Positions 35,228 through 46,000 of a DNA stretch of 64,000 bases are shown here, one piece after another. Position 1 is the stretch's first letter. Every line of letters begins with the position of its first letter. Source of the DNA: Candidatus Heimdallarchaeota archaeon (GTDB lineage: Archaea; Asgardarchaeota; Heimdallarchaeia; JABLTI01); contig JABCTZ010000046.1 in assembly GCA_018238155.1 (NCBI GenBank), positions 62,001 through 126,000 on the forward strand, given 5' to 3'. A model generated the notes under the pieces. The model worked only from the letters and a program-made list of their open reading frames with translations. It ran no database searches and was not told the origin of the DNA. The position numbers were made by a program, and so were the translations under genes.

Positions 35228-38200
35228 ATGACTGATAAAATGGGCTTAATTAAAAAATATGAACCATCTATGGCAAAAGCTGCAGCTGAGATGTTTAATT
35301 CATTCAAAGAGCTTTGGCCAGGAGGTTTCGGTGGTAGTGTTCCTTATACAGAACAGAGAGTTCAAGATTGGTTAGATAAAACGTCTGCGTATGCAGATCT
35401 AATTGCTGTAGATGAAGAAGGAACTTTAGCAGGATATTGTGGTTTGTATCCACATTGGCGAGACAAGAAAGCAGCATATATTTCTATCTTAGGTGTTACA
35501 CCTAAAGCACAAGGTAAGAAATTTGGAAAGAGATTATTATTAAAAGCTCTCGAGATAGCTTTAGAAAATGGTTTAACTCGTGTAGATCTCAATACATGGT
35601 CTGGAAATCTTGAAGCCGTACCATTGTACAAGAAGATTGGTTTGTTTTGGGTGCCAGAGACTGAAGTATATATGCAAGATTTTATTCCAGGAATATTGCA
35701 ATTACCTTTAGCCAAAGATTATTTTGAAAAACATCCAGATTGGTATAGTAGTTTCAAACGAGAGCTAACTCAAGCACCTGATGAGCATATAGTAGAAAAT
35801 ATGGAAATTTATTCTTATGTTTTCGAAAATGGAGAGGATAGACTTGAAGCAGAAGTTGATCGATATGGTTGGGGTTTTTGTAGTTTTAAAAGAATGTTAG
35901 ATGGAAAGAAAATTTCTATCGAAACGCGAATGAAATCACATAAGATATTTATTGGTATTCCAAATGCTATGACTATTCGAGTGCAAAATGAAAATGATCA
36001 AGATGCTAAAGTAAAACTGAAAATAGAAGCTTTTAAAGGATTGATATGGAAAGAACCCTTCCCCAAATCATTTGAACTTAAAAAAGGAGAAACTCTTGAT
36101 ATCACTCGAGAGTTTACTGTTGACAATACTACTACAGTATTCAAAGATAATAATAGAAGCTGTGAAAGAATAAAATCAACAATTTCCATTGAAGATCAAT
36201 CCATTGAGCTAATAACTAGTGGTAAAATACAATCTGCTATTGATCTCCGATCAATAAATGAAAACCGATTCATGTTTGTTCCTGTTGGGATAGAATCAGT
36301 TATTTCAATGGACCTCATCAATCACACCGATTTAGAATTAAAAGGAGAAATCAATATCAATATTCCAGGACTTGAGAATAGCAATCAATTAATTGATTTT
36401 GTAATACAACCAAACGCCATCTCTGGAATTCAAGTACCAATCACTTTTCCAATAAATATGAAGATAGATAAACTTACAATTGAAGCAACATCGTCATTTT
36501 CTTTCAATAATAAAATGGAGAAAATGCCTTGTTTTTATCATCCAATTATTGTGAAGAAAGATAATGTTATTGAATTGCTTGAATTTGAAGATACAAAAAG
36601 ACTCTACTTGGTAACAGACAAAGTTACTGTAAGAGCTGATCTTGAAGGGGGGAATCTTCGTGTTTATCAGCAAGATAATCAAGGAAATGTTCAATTACAA
36701 CATCAAGCAGGTCCACCTTTCGGACTTTCATTAGATAGAACGCTTCTACACACATACGAACTGAAGCAAAGTGGAAATTATACAACGTTAATTCTTAGTG
36801 CTAAAAGTCTCCAAGTCAAAGGTTTACATGTTAAGAAATATCTTAAAGTATCTCCTAGTTTAGATGAAGTAGAATATTGGGTTGAATATACTAATCAACT
36901 ACAGAATGGTTCCATTCATGTTTGTGGAAGAACATCATCAATTAGTGGAGGCATTACTCTCAGTCCAATGGCAGCAAAAGGAAAATCCTTTACTCCGATA
37001 AAAGGGAAAATCATTGAATGTGACTCAATTGCAGAATTTATTACAAGCCCATTGATAACCGAAGATACGAAAGATTGGTACGAAACTTGGACAGCTACAG
37101 AAGGTTTAATCTATAAAGATTTATCAACTTGGATCTGGAAACCAAACAATATTGAAAAAGTCAAAGTAAATAAAGGATCCCTTTCAAGACTTGATAGCAT
37201 AACCAAAGAAGTGAATTCAGGAGAAATCTTCAAACCAGTTCATTTGTGGTACTGTTTCGGAATGGTATCTCTACAAGAAGTTAGAAATCGCTGGAATCAG
37301 CTTGTTGGTAATACACACTTCAATTATCAAGAAGATTTTTTGGGTCCAAAAACAATCAAGTTAATTGAAGCGGAATTTGTAGATGGAAATATTGTTCGCT
37401 CAGGACAAACACATCTCAAAACAATAACATTAAATTTCAGCTCTTCATATCCGCTACAAGGTGCACTTACTCTGAAAGCACCCAAAGGGTGGCAAATTAA
37501 ATTCGTTGATGAAAAAGAAAAGAAAGAAACTATTCAACTGCCAAAATTTGTGCCTTTTATACCTATTCCAATACAAATCGAAATAATTGTCCCGGAAAAT
37601 TGCAAAGCATCTATAGAAAAATTACAATTACATCTTAGTTCTGAATTTGAACTTGATTTTAATCTTCCTGTACTCATTGCTTCAGGTGGAGAAGTTAAAA
37701 TTACAGAATCAGCTATCGGAGAAAGAAAGATCTACGAAGTATCAAACGGTTCGCTCTCATTCGTTGTACCAAGAGATATTGGTGGAAACTTGCTCAGACT
37801 AAAAGATGCAAAAGGAAAAACATTCCTAATTGATAATTTCCCAGAATTACAACCAAGATTCTTTTTCACACATAATATTGGTGGTATGCAACCAGCAGTA
37901 ATTCATTTCACAGCAAACAATCCTTTTTACAGACCAGAAATAACAACAACAGAAATAGAAGAAGATGGTCTGTGGAAGGGCATTAAATCCTCTTGGACAA
38001 TAACCAATGATAAAAAATACCTAATGGGATTAGGTGTTGAAACAACTTACCTTACTCTACCAGGTAGCAACATCATTAGAACGATAATCACTCTGAACAA
38101 CAAAACAGCAAGGAAAATGCCTTGTGGTTCAGGACTAATGGTTGACATAGGTCTAGATGGTTCTAGAGATAATAATGTAATTGAAGCTACTAGTGGAAGT

Positions 38201-38494
38201 GGTTTGTGGACACGCAATCCAGTTAAAAATCAATTTGTTGCAAATAGCTCATTTGATGAACCTTATTGTCGAGTAACGAAAGGAAAACAATCACTAGCAA
38301 TAATTATACCAGATGGCTATCCCGGATCAGCTATCTCTGTTGATCTTGTGATGATGCTATTAAATTGGATTATAAACTACACTTACGTCGAACCAAACGC
38401 AAAAACCACAACAGAAATGGCTATAATGATAAATCAACCTCGAGAGAAAATGGAAGAAGTAAGAATAGCTCTCAGGAAAAAAGTGACATTTTGA
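35228..38494 (+). CDS. GNAT acetyltransferase fused to a large beta-sandwich region
   Basis: Residues ~8-160 are a GNAT domain, with the acetyl-CoA motif ILGVTPKAQGKKFGKRLLL (~94-112) and LNTWSGNLEAVPLYKKIGF-like motif B. The remaining ~900 residues have no recognised enzyme motif: beta-rich modules (~205-430 and 730-850, with stalk-like Ig character) and two larger beta domains that look like the mutarotase-type domains of glycoside enzymes (FVVPRDIGGNLLRL, ~840-853). No signal peptide. The ATG at 35228 has AAGGA ten bases before it; a TTG three codons earlier abuts that site. Its place after a GH38 mannosidase suggests carbohydrate acetylation or recognition. This is inference. Confidence 0.65.
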   Translation: MTDKMGLIKKYEPSMAKAAAEMFNSFKELWPGGFGGSVPYTEQRVQDWLDKTSAYADLIAVDEEGTLAGYCGLYPHWRDKKAAYISILGVTPKAQGKKFGKRLLLKALEIALENGLTRVDLNTWSGNLEAVPLYKKIGLFWVPETEVYMQDFIPGILQLPLAKDYFEKHPDWYSSFKRELTQAPDEHIVENMEIYSYVFENGEDRLEAEVDRYGWGFCSFKRMLDGKKISIETRMKSHKIFIGIPNAMTIRVQNENDQDAKVKLKIEAFKGLIWKEPFPKSFELKKGETLDITREFTVDNTTTVFKDNNRSCERIKSTISIEDQSIELITSGKIQSAIDLRSINENRFMFVPVGIESVISMDLINHTDLELKGEININIPGLENSNQLIDFVIQPNAISGIQVPITFPINMKIDKLTIEATSSFSFNNKMEKMPCFYHPIIVKKDNVIELLEFEDTKRLYLVTDKVTVRADLEGGNLRVYQQDNQGNVQLQHQAGPPFGLSLDRTLLHTYELKQSGNYTTLILSAKSLQVKGLHVKKYLKVSPSLDEVEYWVEYTNQLQNGSIHVCGRTSSISGGITLSPMAAKGKSFTPIKGKIIECDSIAEFITSPLITEDTKDWYETWTATEGLIYKDLSTWIWKPNNIEKVKVNKGSLSRLDSITKEVNSGEIFKPVHLWYCFGMVSLQEVRNRWNQLVGNTHFNYQEDFLGPKTIKLIEAEFVDGNIVRSGQTHLKTITLNFSSSYPLQGALTLKAPKGWQIKFVDEKEKKETIQLPKFVPFIPIPIQIEIIVPENCKASIEKLQLHLSSEFELDFNLPVLIASGGEVKITESAIGERKIYEVSNGSLSFVVPRDIGGNLLRLKDAKGKTFLIDNFPELQPRFFFTHNIGGMQPAVIHFTANNPFYRPEITTTEIEEDGLWKGIKSSWTITNDKKYLMGLGVETTYLTLPGSNIIRTIITLNNKTARKMPCGSGLMVDIGLDGSRDNNVIEATSGSGLWTRNPVKNQFVANSSFDEPYCRVTKGKQSLAIIIPDGYPGSAISVDLVMMLLNWIINYTYVEPNAKTTTEMAIMINQPREKMEEVRIALRKKVTF

Positions 38495-38520
38495 AAGGGA
38501 ATACCCTTTTACCTCTTTTT
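38494..38520 (+). terminator. Hairpin terminator after the GNAT-fusion gene
   Basis: AAAGGG (38494-38499) pairs with CCCTTT (38504-38509) across AATA, followed by a T-rich tract. It begins at the last base of the stop codon. Confidence 0.6.
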
Positions 38521-38666
38521 TTCACGAATATTCCTAAAGCTAAACTCTTTTTAATTGTTTTAAAGATTAGAATATTATCGATATCAATGGATCAGCTATA
38601 TCCAAAATTCATGCAGTAGAAATTGCGGAAGCAGATCAAGATAGCTATAACTTTTTTGAAATTCTT

Positions 38667-41600
38667 ATGTTATCACAATTTTCATCAAATGATTCAATCT
38701 CTTCTACAGGACTGCAAATTTTTGAATCTTTTTCAACTGTAACTGATGACTATATTTATGATAATCCAACATATAGTGATGATGATTTACCTGGAGCTTC
38801 ACATTCAAATACCTTTGATAGTTTTGGTCATACGATTATTGTTGACGATGTTGATAATGATGGTATACACGAAACGATTATTGTTGGAAAAGATTATCTG
38901 AAAATATTTGGCTATGATACTTTCAATGATACGGCAATTCCATTAGTTTTGGATATCAATGATGAAACATACCCATTAATGGGTGGAGGTGCAGGAGTCT
39001 TTGATATAGATGGGGATTCCTATAATGAATTAATTGTTGGTTGTAATAATGGTACAACTTTGATTTATCAAATTGCTGATTTAAATTCCAATGATGCAAT
39101 TGAGGATTTATTAGCTATCACGGAATGGAAAGGTGATTTAGGTACCATGCCAGGTAAAAGAGGTTCAATAATAGGTTTGGATGTTGATGGAGATGGAGTA
39201 GATGAAGCAATTATTGGTGACCAATTTGGTCAAATAATCGTTCTAGGTTTAGGTGAATTGCCGACTTTTTCAATTACTTCTCCAATTGAGGGATATACTT
39301 CTAATCAAGAAACTATCTTATTTGAATGGGAAACCTCAAATGATACTTTGCCAATAATGTTCTACGAAATTTACATTAATGCTACATTTTCTTTAAGAGT
39401 TGGTGGAGCTCAAACTGGTGCAGTGATTCCTCTAGAACTGGGGAGCAATTCTATAACCATTGTTTGTACAGATATTCAAGGTAAAACTGATTCAGACAGT
39501 CGAATAGTGATATATAATGTAGGAGCACCAGTAATCGAAATAACAAAACCCGAGAACGGCTATTTGACAGATCAATCATCTATTACCATTTATTGGGTTG
39601 CATTTGATCCTCAATCAGATATACTGACGTATGAAATATATGCTAATGGTACTCTTAAAGGAACACCAACAACGTCACTACATACTTTTATTTTAGATTC
39701 AGAAGGTATTTGGAATATTACTATAATTGCAGATGATGGAGCTGGTGATAGAGTAAAAGATATGATTTATGTTATTTTTGACCGAACAGGTCCAGTCATC
39801 ACTATTACTTTACCTGCAGATGATTCTTTTGTAAGTACCGATTCAATTCATCTTCAATGGTCAGCACATGATGAGTTTACTTCTATTGATTATTATGAAA
39901 TTTATCGTGATGGATTTCTACAAGGAAATACAACATCGAAATTTTATGATGTCGATATTGCAGTAGATAAGATATATACTTTAGAAGTAATAGCCTATGA
40001 TGTTTTAGGCAATTATGATTCAGATTCAATCCAGATTACTCGAGATATGATCAACCCTTTTGTTTCCTTAGAAGCTTTAAGCTATCCAACAAATTATGAT
40101 GGTTGGTATGTTACTGATTTGGGTGATTTATTTATTGAATGGAATGGTACTGACACAGGAAGTGGCATAGACTATTTTGATGTCTTAGTAAATGATGAAC
40201 AATATGGCATCTATCCAGCTACTGCTGAGAACGACACAGTTACTCTAACAGAAGGACCAAATGATGTTGAAATAATTGCCTATGATAAAGCAGGTAACTC
40301 AGCCTCTGCTTATTACATTGTTGCTTATGATGTATCGAATCCTCTAGTAACGATTATTTCTCCAGAGAACAATCACTTAACTAGTGCAGAAAATGTAACC
40401 GTTTTCTGGGATGCTTCAGATGTAAGTTCTGGATTAAAAGAAATTTCCGTTATTGTTGACGGTTTCATTCAAGCTACTTTTACAGATTCTTCAATTAATT
40501 CATATTTAGTCAATATCTCTGAAACAAAAATTTACTCCATAACCATTCAAGTCATAGATTTTCTAGATAATTTAGCAGAAGACACTATTAATGTTGAACA
40601 TGACCCTATTTCACCAATTTTAATTGTAACTAGTCCATTAGCTGAAACTAGTTTTATCAATTCAACTTATGTAGAAGTATCTTGGGAAACTATAAACATC
40701 TCCCCAGATGAATTCGCCGTTTTTATTAATGGAACAGCTTACAATTATACTGCAACCATTTTTGATGCTATTATCAATTTAGAAGACGTATTTGGAACAA
40801 TTGATGAAAATACGTATCCAAAAGTGAATATAACTGTAGTAGCTGTTATCGGTGGCCAATATCAATATCCTAATACAAAATATGTTACTGTTGATTTAAA
40901 GAGCCCACTTGTAGCCATTAGCTCTCCTATTAATTTTGCAACGATTTCTGATGATTCAGTTGTGATAACTTGGACAGGAAGCGATATTGGTTCTGATATC
41001 AGTAGTTATACATTATGGGTAAATGATACATTAATTGGCAGCTGGGATAAGACGATTACTGTACGAGAGATAAATGTTGAAAGTTATTCTGATGGAGTAT
41101 ATATGATAATACTGGAAGGTCGAGATTTCGCGGGTAATGGTTTTAATTCAATCATTTACATCAATCTTTTCTCATCTGATCCTGAATTCACTCTTAATAT
41201 CCCAATTTCGTTACTAACTAATGACCCAAGTTTCCCATTCATAATCTCAATTACTAATCCTAGTTCAGGCATACAAGAAGTATCTGTTTTAGCAGATAAT
41301 TCAGAAATTGTTTATTATATCAATTACAATGAGAGTTATCAAGTTAATCATTTTGATATTGCGATTAATGTAGAAGAAATGAATTTTGTTTCACCAACAA
41401 ATGAACACAATTTAACAATAACAATATATGATCGTGGTGGACGAAGTGCAACTACAATAGTAAATGTTATTGTTGATAAGGAGAATCCAAATATAATCGA
41501 TCCAATAATTGATAGCACTTTACTAGGTCCTTATGGATTTACTATTGAAATTTCAGAAAATAGAACGGATACACATAATTTTACTTTGAAAACAACAGAT

Positions 41601-42623
41601 TCAAGTGGAATCCAACAAGCCAATTTACTCATCTTTAATGAAAACTACAGTTTCTCTTACATGATGACATTAGACACCGAATTTGTATCTTCTACTTTGT
41701 TTAAATTTGATGCATCCGTTAATTTTGATGATTACATTGCAGTAGTATATAGTATACAAATATCGATTACAGATAACGCTGGTAATACACATTCACAAAC
41801 ATATCAGTTACAAATCATTTTAGAAGAACAACAAATTATTTCAACACCACCAACTAGCCCTGGAGAGGTGAATCAGTGGTTAAAAGATAATCTCTTTACC
41901 ATTGTCATCCCAAGCGCTGCAGGATTACTATTAATGCTCATTTTAGCAATTATCATTTCTGTTGCAATTCGTAAGAGAGGAGTAAATCATGGTTGGCGTG
42001 ATGTTGTTAAAGCAGTCGCATATGTTACCAAAACTGGATTAACTGTCGCATATGTTCGGTACACTGAAGATATATACACTGATGAACAACTGTTTGGCGG
42101 TGCATTAACTGGTATTGTAGGTATCTTGGGAGAAATAACAGGTGAAGAAGAAGTTACTATGAAAGTTCAAACGATGGAATACGGTGGTAAACGTCTTCTT
42201 GTTTGTTCAGGAATTTTTGGAAACGCTATTCTATTAGCAAGTGAAACAAAACCCATTTTGAAAGAATTACTCAAAAAGTTCATTCTCGAATTTGAATTAA
42301 CTTACAAGTTTAATCTTGCTCAAGATATGCTTGATTTAAATGATTATGAGGCTGCTCCCTTAATGGTTGAAAGTTACTTTGGAGTGGGAATTGAGAATAT
42401 TAGAAATGATCAAGAAGCTCCTCTTACAATGGAAGATTTTGATCAAAACACCTCTGATTTTTCTCTTTCAGAGGTGCATATTGAAGAAAACTCTGAAGAA
42501 TTATCAACGAACTATAATCAAACAACTGAAACCTTAGATGAAACTCTTCCTGCTGAAGAAGTAGAACATGGTGAATCTTTTGATAATAATCAAGATTCAT
42601 TTGATGAAAACAATAATGAGTAA
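38667..42623 (+). CDS. Integrin-like receptor protein, N-terminally truncated copy
   Basis: The 1318 codons from the first ATG contain three FG-GAP/VCBS calcium motifs (DVDNDGIHE ~61, DIDGDSYNE ~113, DVDGDGVDE ~172), about nine Ig-like modules of ~90 residues (starting P.I.I..P, ~200-1075), one membrane helix (~1080-1103) and a cytosolic alpha/beta domain (~1115-1220) with KTGLTVAYVRY and LFGGALTGIVGIL, then an acidic tail. Homology to the full-length copy at 43045-48567 continues upstream of the ATG to ~38574 (KIHAVEIAEAD), but no start codon, signal peptide or promoter precedes it. The copy has therefore lost ~450 residues, including the export signal, and may be a pseudogene despite its long open frame. 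Confidence 0.7.
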   Translation: MLSQFSSNDSISSTGLQIFESFSTVTDDYIYDNPTYSDDDLPGASHSNTFDSFGHTIIVDDVDNDGIHETIIVGKDYLKIFGYDTFNDTAIPLVLDINDETYPLMGGGAGVFDIDGDSYNELIVGCNNGTTLIYQIADLNSNDAIEDLLAITEWKGDLGTMPGKRGSIIGLDVDGDGVDEAIIGDQFGQIIVLGLGELPTFSITSPIEGYTSNQETILFEWETSNDTLPIMFYEIYINATFSLRVGGAQTGAVIPLELGSNSITIVCTDIQGKTDSDSRIVIYNVGAPVIEITKPENGYLTDQSSITIYWVAFDPQSDILTYEIYANGTLKGTPTTSLHTFILDSEGIWNITIIADDGAGDRVKDMIYVIFDRTGPVITITLPADDSFVSTDSIHLQWSAHDEFTSIDYYEIYRDGFLQGNTTSKFYDVDIAVDKIYTLEVIAYDVLGNYDSDSIQITRDMINPFVSLEALSYPTNYDGWYVTDLGDLFIEWNGTDTGSGIDYFDVLVNDEQYGIYPATAENDTVTLTEGPNDVEIIAYDKAGNSASAYYIVAYDVSNPLVTIISPENNHLTSAENVTVFWDASDVSSGLKEISVIVDGFIQATFTDSSINSYLVNISETKIYSITIQVIDFLDNLAEDTINVEHDPISPILIVTSPLAETSFINSTYVEVSWETINISPDEFAVFINGTAYNYTATIFDAIINLEDVFGTIDENTYPKVNITVVAVIGGQYQYPNTKYVTVDLKSPLVAISSPINFATISDDSVVITWTGSDIGSDISSYTLWVNDTLIGSWDKTITVREINVESYSDGVYMIILEGRDFAGNGFNSIIYINLFSSDPEFTLNIPISLLTNDPSFPFIISITNPSSGIQEVSVLADNSEIVYYINYNESYQVNHFDIAINVEEMNFVSPTNEHNLTITIYDRGGRSATTIVNVIVDKENPNIIDPIIDSTLLGPYGFTIEISENRTDTHNFTLKTTDSSGIQQANLLIFNENYSFSYMMTLDTEFVSSTLFKFDASVNFDDYIAVVYSIQISITDNAGNTHSQTYQLQIILEEQQIISTPPTSPGEVNQWLKDNLFTIVIPSAAGLLLMLILAIIISVAIRKRGVNHGWRDVVKAVAYVTKTGLTVAYVRYTEDIYTDEQLFGGALTGIVGILGEITGEEEVTMKVQTMEYGGKRLLVCSGIFGNAILLASETKPILKELLKKFILEFELTYKFNLAQDMLDLNDYEAAPLMVESYFGVGIENIRNDQEAPLTMEDFDQNTSDFSLSEVHIEENSEELSTNYNQTTETLDETLPAEEVEHGESFDNNQDSFDENNNE

Positions 42624-42658
42624 ATGAAATACAAAACGTATTTCATATTACTTTTTTT
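42624..42658 (+). terminator. Hairpin terminator of the truncated receptor gene
   Basis: A perfect nine-base stem ATGAAATAC/GTATTTCAT (42624-42632, 42638-42646) followed within six bases by seven T residues. Confidence 0.7.
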
Positions 42659-42887
42659 AAAAGTTCTTCGCAAGCTTTCTCACAGAATCCATTGATGCCA
42701 AATCGGCAACCATTAATTCTACTGCCGAATTTCCGCTTGAACTTTTAATTTCCTCTACTTCTTCTTTTCCTTTTGTGGCATCTCGACATACGAGAATTAC
42801 TTTTGCATTCATTTCCGCAAGCTCTTGGGCAACTGCTTTTCCGATTCCAGAATTAGATCCAGTAACCATACAAATTTGGTCTTTCAT
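42657..42887 (-). pseudogene. N-terminal fragment of a short-chain dehydrogenase
   Basis: From the ATG at 42887 (GATGGT upstream), 76 codons encode the first third of an SDR of the retinol-dehydrogenase type: MVTGSNSGIGKAVA (TGxxxGIG NAD(P) motif), VILVCRD and ELMVADLASMDSVRKLAKNF, then a stop. The NNAG strand, the catalytic Tyr-x-x-x-Lys and the rest of the fold are missing. The sequence after the stop is the terminator of the convergent receptor gene. A remnant left by a rearrangement is the simplest reading. Confidence 0.75.
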
Positions 42888-43044
42888 AATAAATACCATC
42901 AATCTTCTTTCAAATAACCAAGATTTCAAATCATTTAACAAAATAAAACCATTAAAGTTGTCGGTCAAAAACAAATGTGAATAATCTATAGAAATTTTCA
43001 ATATGAGTGTTAGATTGATTCACTTTTTTCATTTTTGAGAGAAA

Positions 43045-46000
43045 TCAGATATCAGACCATTTTTCAGCTATCTCATTGAACCAAATTTTAGTTGAATTTT
43101 CAATTGCTTGCTTCAACCTAAAATTGTTATTTTGTCGTCCTGCATCAATAGCTACTCTTATTTCATTGGTAATTGTTCTCATATTTTCAATAAACAACTG
43201 TAATTCAAAATTCGTTCTCTCTAATTGACGTATTAAATCTAAATCCATAATCACAGATTGTAAATGAAAATCTGCCTCATCAAAATTCTGTTCGGTTAAT
43301 GCAATTATTATAGTAGGAGTAGATGAGATTATTTTCATAAGACTTCTATTTGCTTCTCGAGATAATTGGCTTACTAGATGATCTATAGGGGAATCACTTT
43401 TATGAATTAAATCAAAATCTTTCTTATCCTTTTCAGTTGAATGGGTTACTTCAGGTTCAATATCATTGATAACATTTTGTAATTGATTTGTAATTCCAGC
43501 TTCTGGGGTTATCTCTTTTACTGAGCCAAAGATTTTTTCTACAAGTTCTTCACTACCAGAAAATGAACTACTATCCACAAAGTATAGATTTTCCAATGCA
43601 TTAGAATATTTCTTGACAAATTTGTTGTCAAATTTCTTTAGCAATTTTACATGTATTGGTTTAACTTGATTAACCATTAAAACACTAATCCCATGTTCAC
43701 CTAAGAAAAGAAACATTGTTTTGTCACCTAATTCCAAAGTTTCGATTGTTCCTTTCAGCTTCCGTCCTGAAATTTCTGTAAGCATACTTTGAATTGCTAC
43801 CATTGCACCGCCAATCAATTGTTCTTCTTGAATCAATTTAGTAACATAGTTGACACTAACACATGTTAGTCCGGTCTTCTTAACATATAGCACGGCAATA
43901 ATTTCTTCTCGCCAGTTTTTGTTTTGTATTGGTCCTCTAGTTACCGCTGCTAATAATATTGAAATAATTACGAATCCACTAATCCCTATGGAAAGATAGA
44001 GAGCATTATTTCCTTGTTGCAACCATGAATTACCTGCTTCTGGAACAATTGCCAAATTGTATGATAAACTTTGATTATTGCCTGCAAAATCAAATGTGGT
44101 GAAAATAATTGTATATTCACCTATTTCAAAATCAGCCAAACTTAGATTTAGAGAGTAAATTGCAATCTGAACTCCTTCTGTTTCAGTAATCATATCATAT
44201 GTTACAGATGAATCATCACCAAGAATAGTCATTGTAACTCCATCTAGCCCAAAATTATCTGTAACCGTTATTAAGATGGATAGAATCTTTTCGCTTCCAT
44301 TTAGTACTTCCAAACCATCTGCGGTCAATAATACAGAATTGATTGTAATATCAGGTAGTATTGTTGGTGCTTCTGTGTCGATATTAATAATATATAATTG
44401 AATCAATTCACGATTGTAATAATCAAGTACTGCAACTTCAAGTTCGTGGCTATCATCAAATCCGATAAATGATGATACATTAAAATCATATGAAATGGTA
44501 AATGACTCATTTCGTATTGATAGTTCATAATTCTCATTTACTATTTCATCATTATCTAACAATATGATTAAACCCTTTACACCGGATTGTGTATCTGTTA
44601 TCGTAAACTCAAATTGGAAATCACCATCTTGTGTATAATAAATAGTAGGGATATTTGCTTCATAGTCAGGCATTAAGATATTCAGAAGTAGTGTGATATT
44701 ACTAGTAACCCTGTTAGAAGCCAAATCTAAAACTTCAACAGTTATTAATTGTTCTCCATCTTCCTCATCAAATATTAGATAGAAATAATTCTTATCACAA
44801 GAGCAGAAATTAAGATATTGACCATTTATCAAAATTCTGTAACTATATACACCTGATCCTTGATCATTTGCTGTCCACTGAATATAAACAATATCTTGGA
44901 AATAAGTAGTATAATTTGTTGGAGTAGTTATTATAACTGTAGGTTCAGATTGATCCACAATTATCCATTTTGTATCTGAAATATTGTTACTCAATGTCTG
45001 AATAATAATTGTTAGATTAAAGAGAGGATATTCATCAATTGCGATATCACCCAAATCAATAACAGTATTTCTTGTTGAAATCTCACTAATAGTTTGATTA
45101 AGTATCTCGTTAACATAAATACAGTATGAAATGAAATTTTGAATATTTGATACATCCCATTCAATTGAAATTTGTGAATCAGAAATGTAAGATAAATTTG
45201 CTTGTGGTGTAACCAACGCAATTGAAGGGAGTGTAGAATCTTGAGTTACAGTAATCGTATCATTAAATGCGTAACCGTAAAGATCAACTACACCAATAAT
45301 TATCGAGGATGTGTGATCAAGGGCTAAAGGAACAATTGTGGTAGTTACTAGTGGATTACTTATTATTTCAATTAATATATTATCAACATAGATATTATAT
45401 TCAGATATTCCAGAACCAGTATCATTACTATACCAATTAGCAATAAAATAATCCAAACCAGTTGTGAAACCTGTTTCGGGAGAAATAATCTCAAGATAAG
45501 GAATAGTATTATCAACAAAAATGATGATATGATCAGAATCAATATTTCCTGCTAAATCATAAGTAGTTACAATGATATCTTTAACTCCTTCATTTTCTAC
45601 TGAAAATGTAGTTGTTGTTGCACCTATACCAGAATATTTTGTTTGTTGATCAACAACCACTTCAGTATGGTGAATACCTGTACCACCAATATTATCCTCT
45701 GCATCCCAATTAATAGTAATTTGATCTGATGAAGTTTTATAGCCATCAATTGGATCAGTAATCGAAATTGATGGTTTTGCTGTATCCTTCACAATTGTAA
45801 TAGAATCTATTCTTGAATTACTTAATTGATCGTATGCAGTTACTCGTAAACTGTATGTTTTATCTGTATCCAATGCTACCAATTGTGAAAGTGTGGAAGT
45901 AGTTGCATACACTTGTCCATCTTTTTCTATTACAAAATGTGATAAACCACTAAGAGCATCAGATGCTGACCATTGCATCTCAATTATTGCTAGTTTCATT

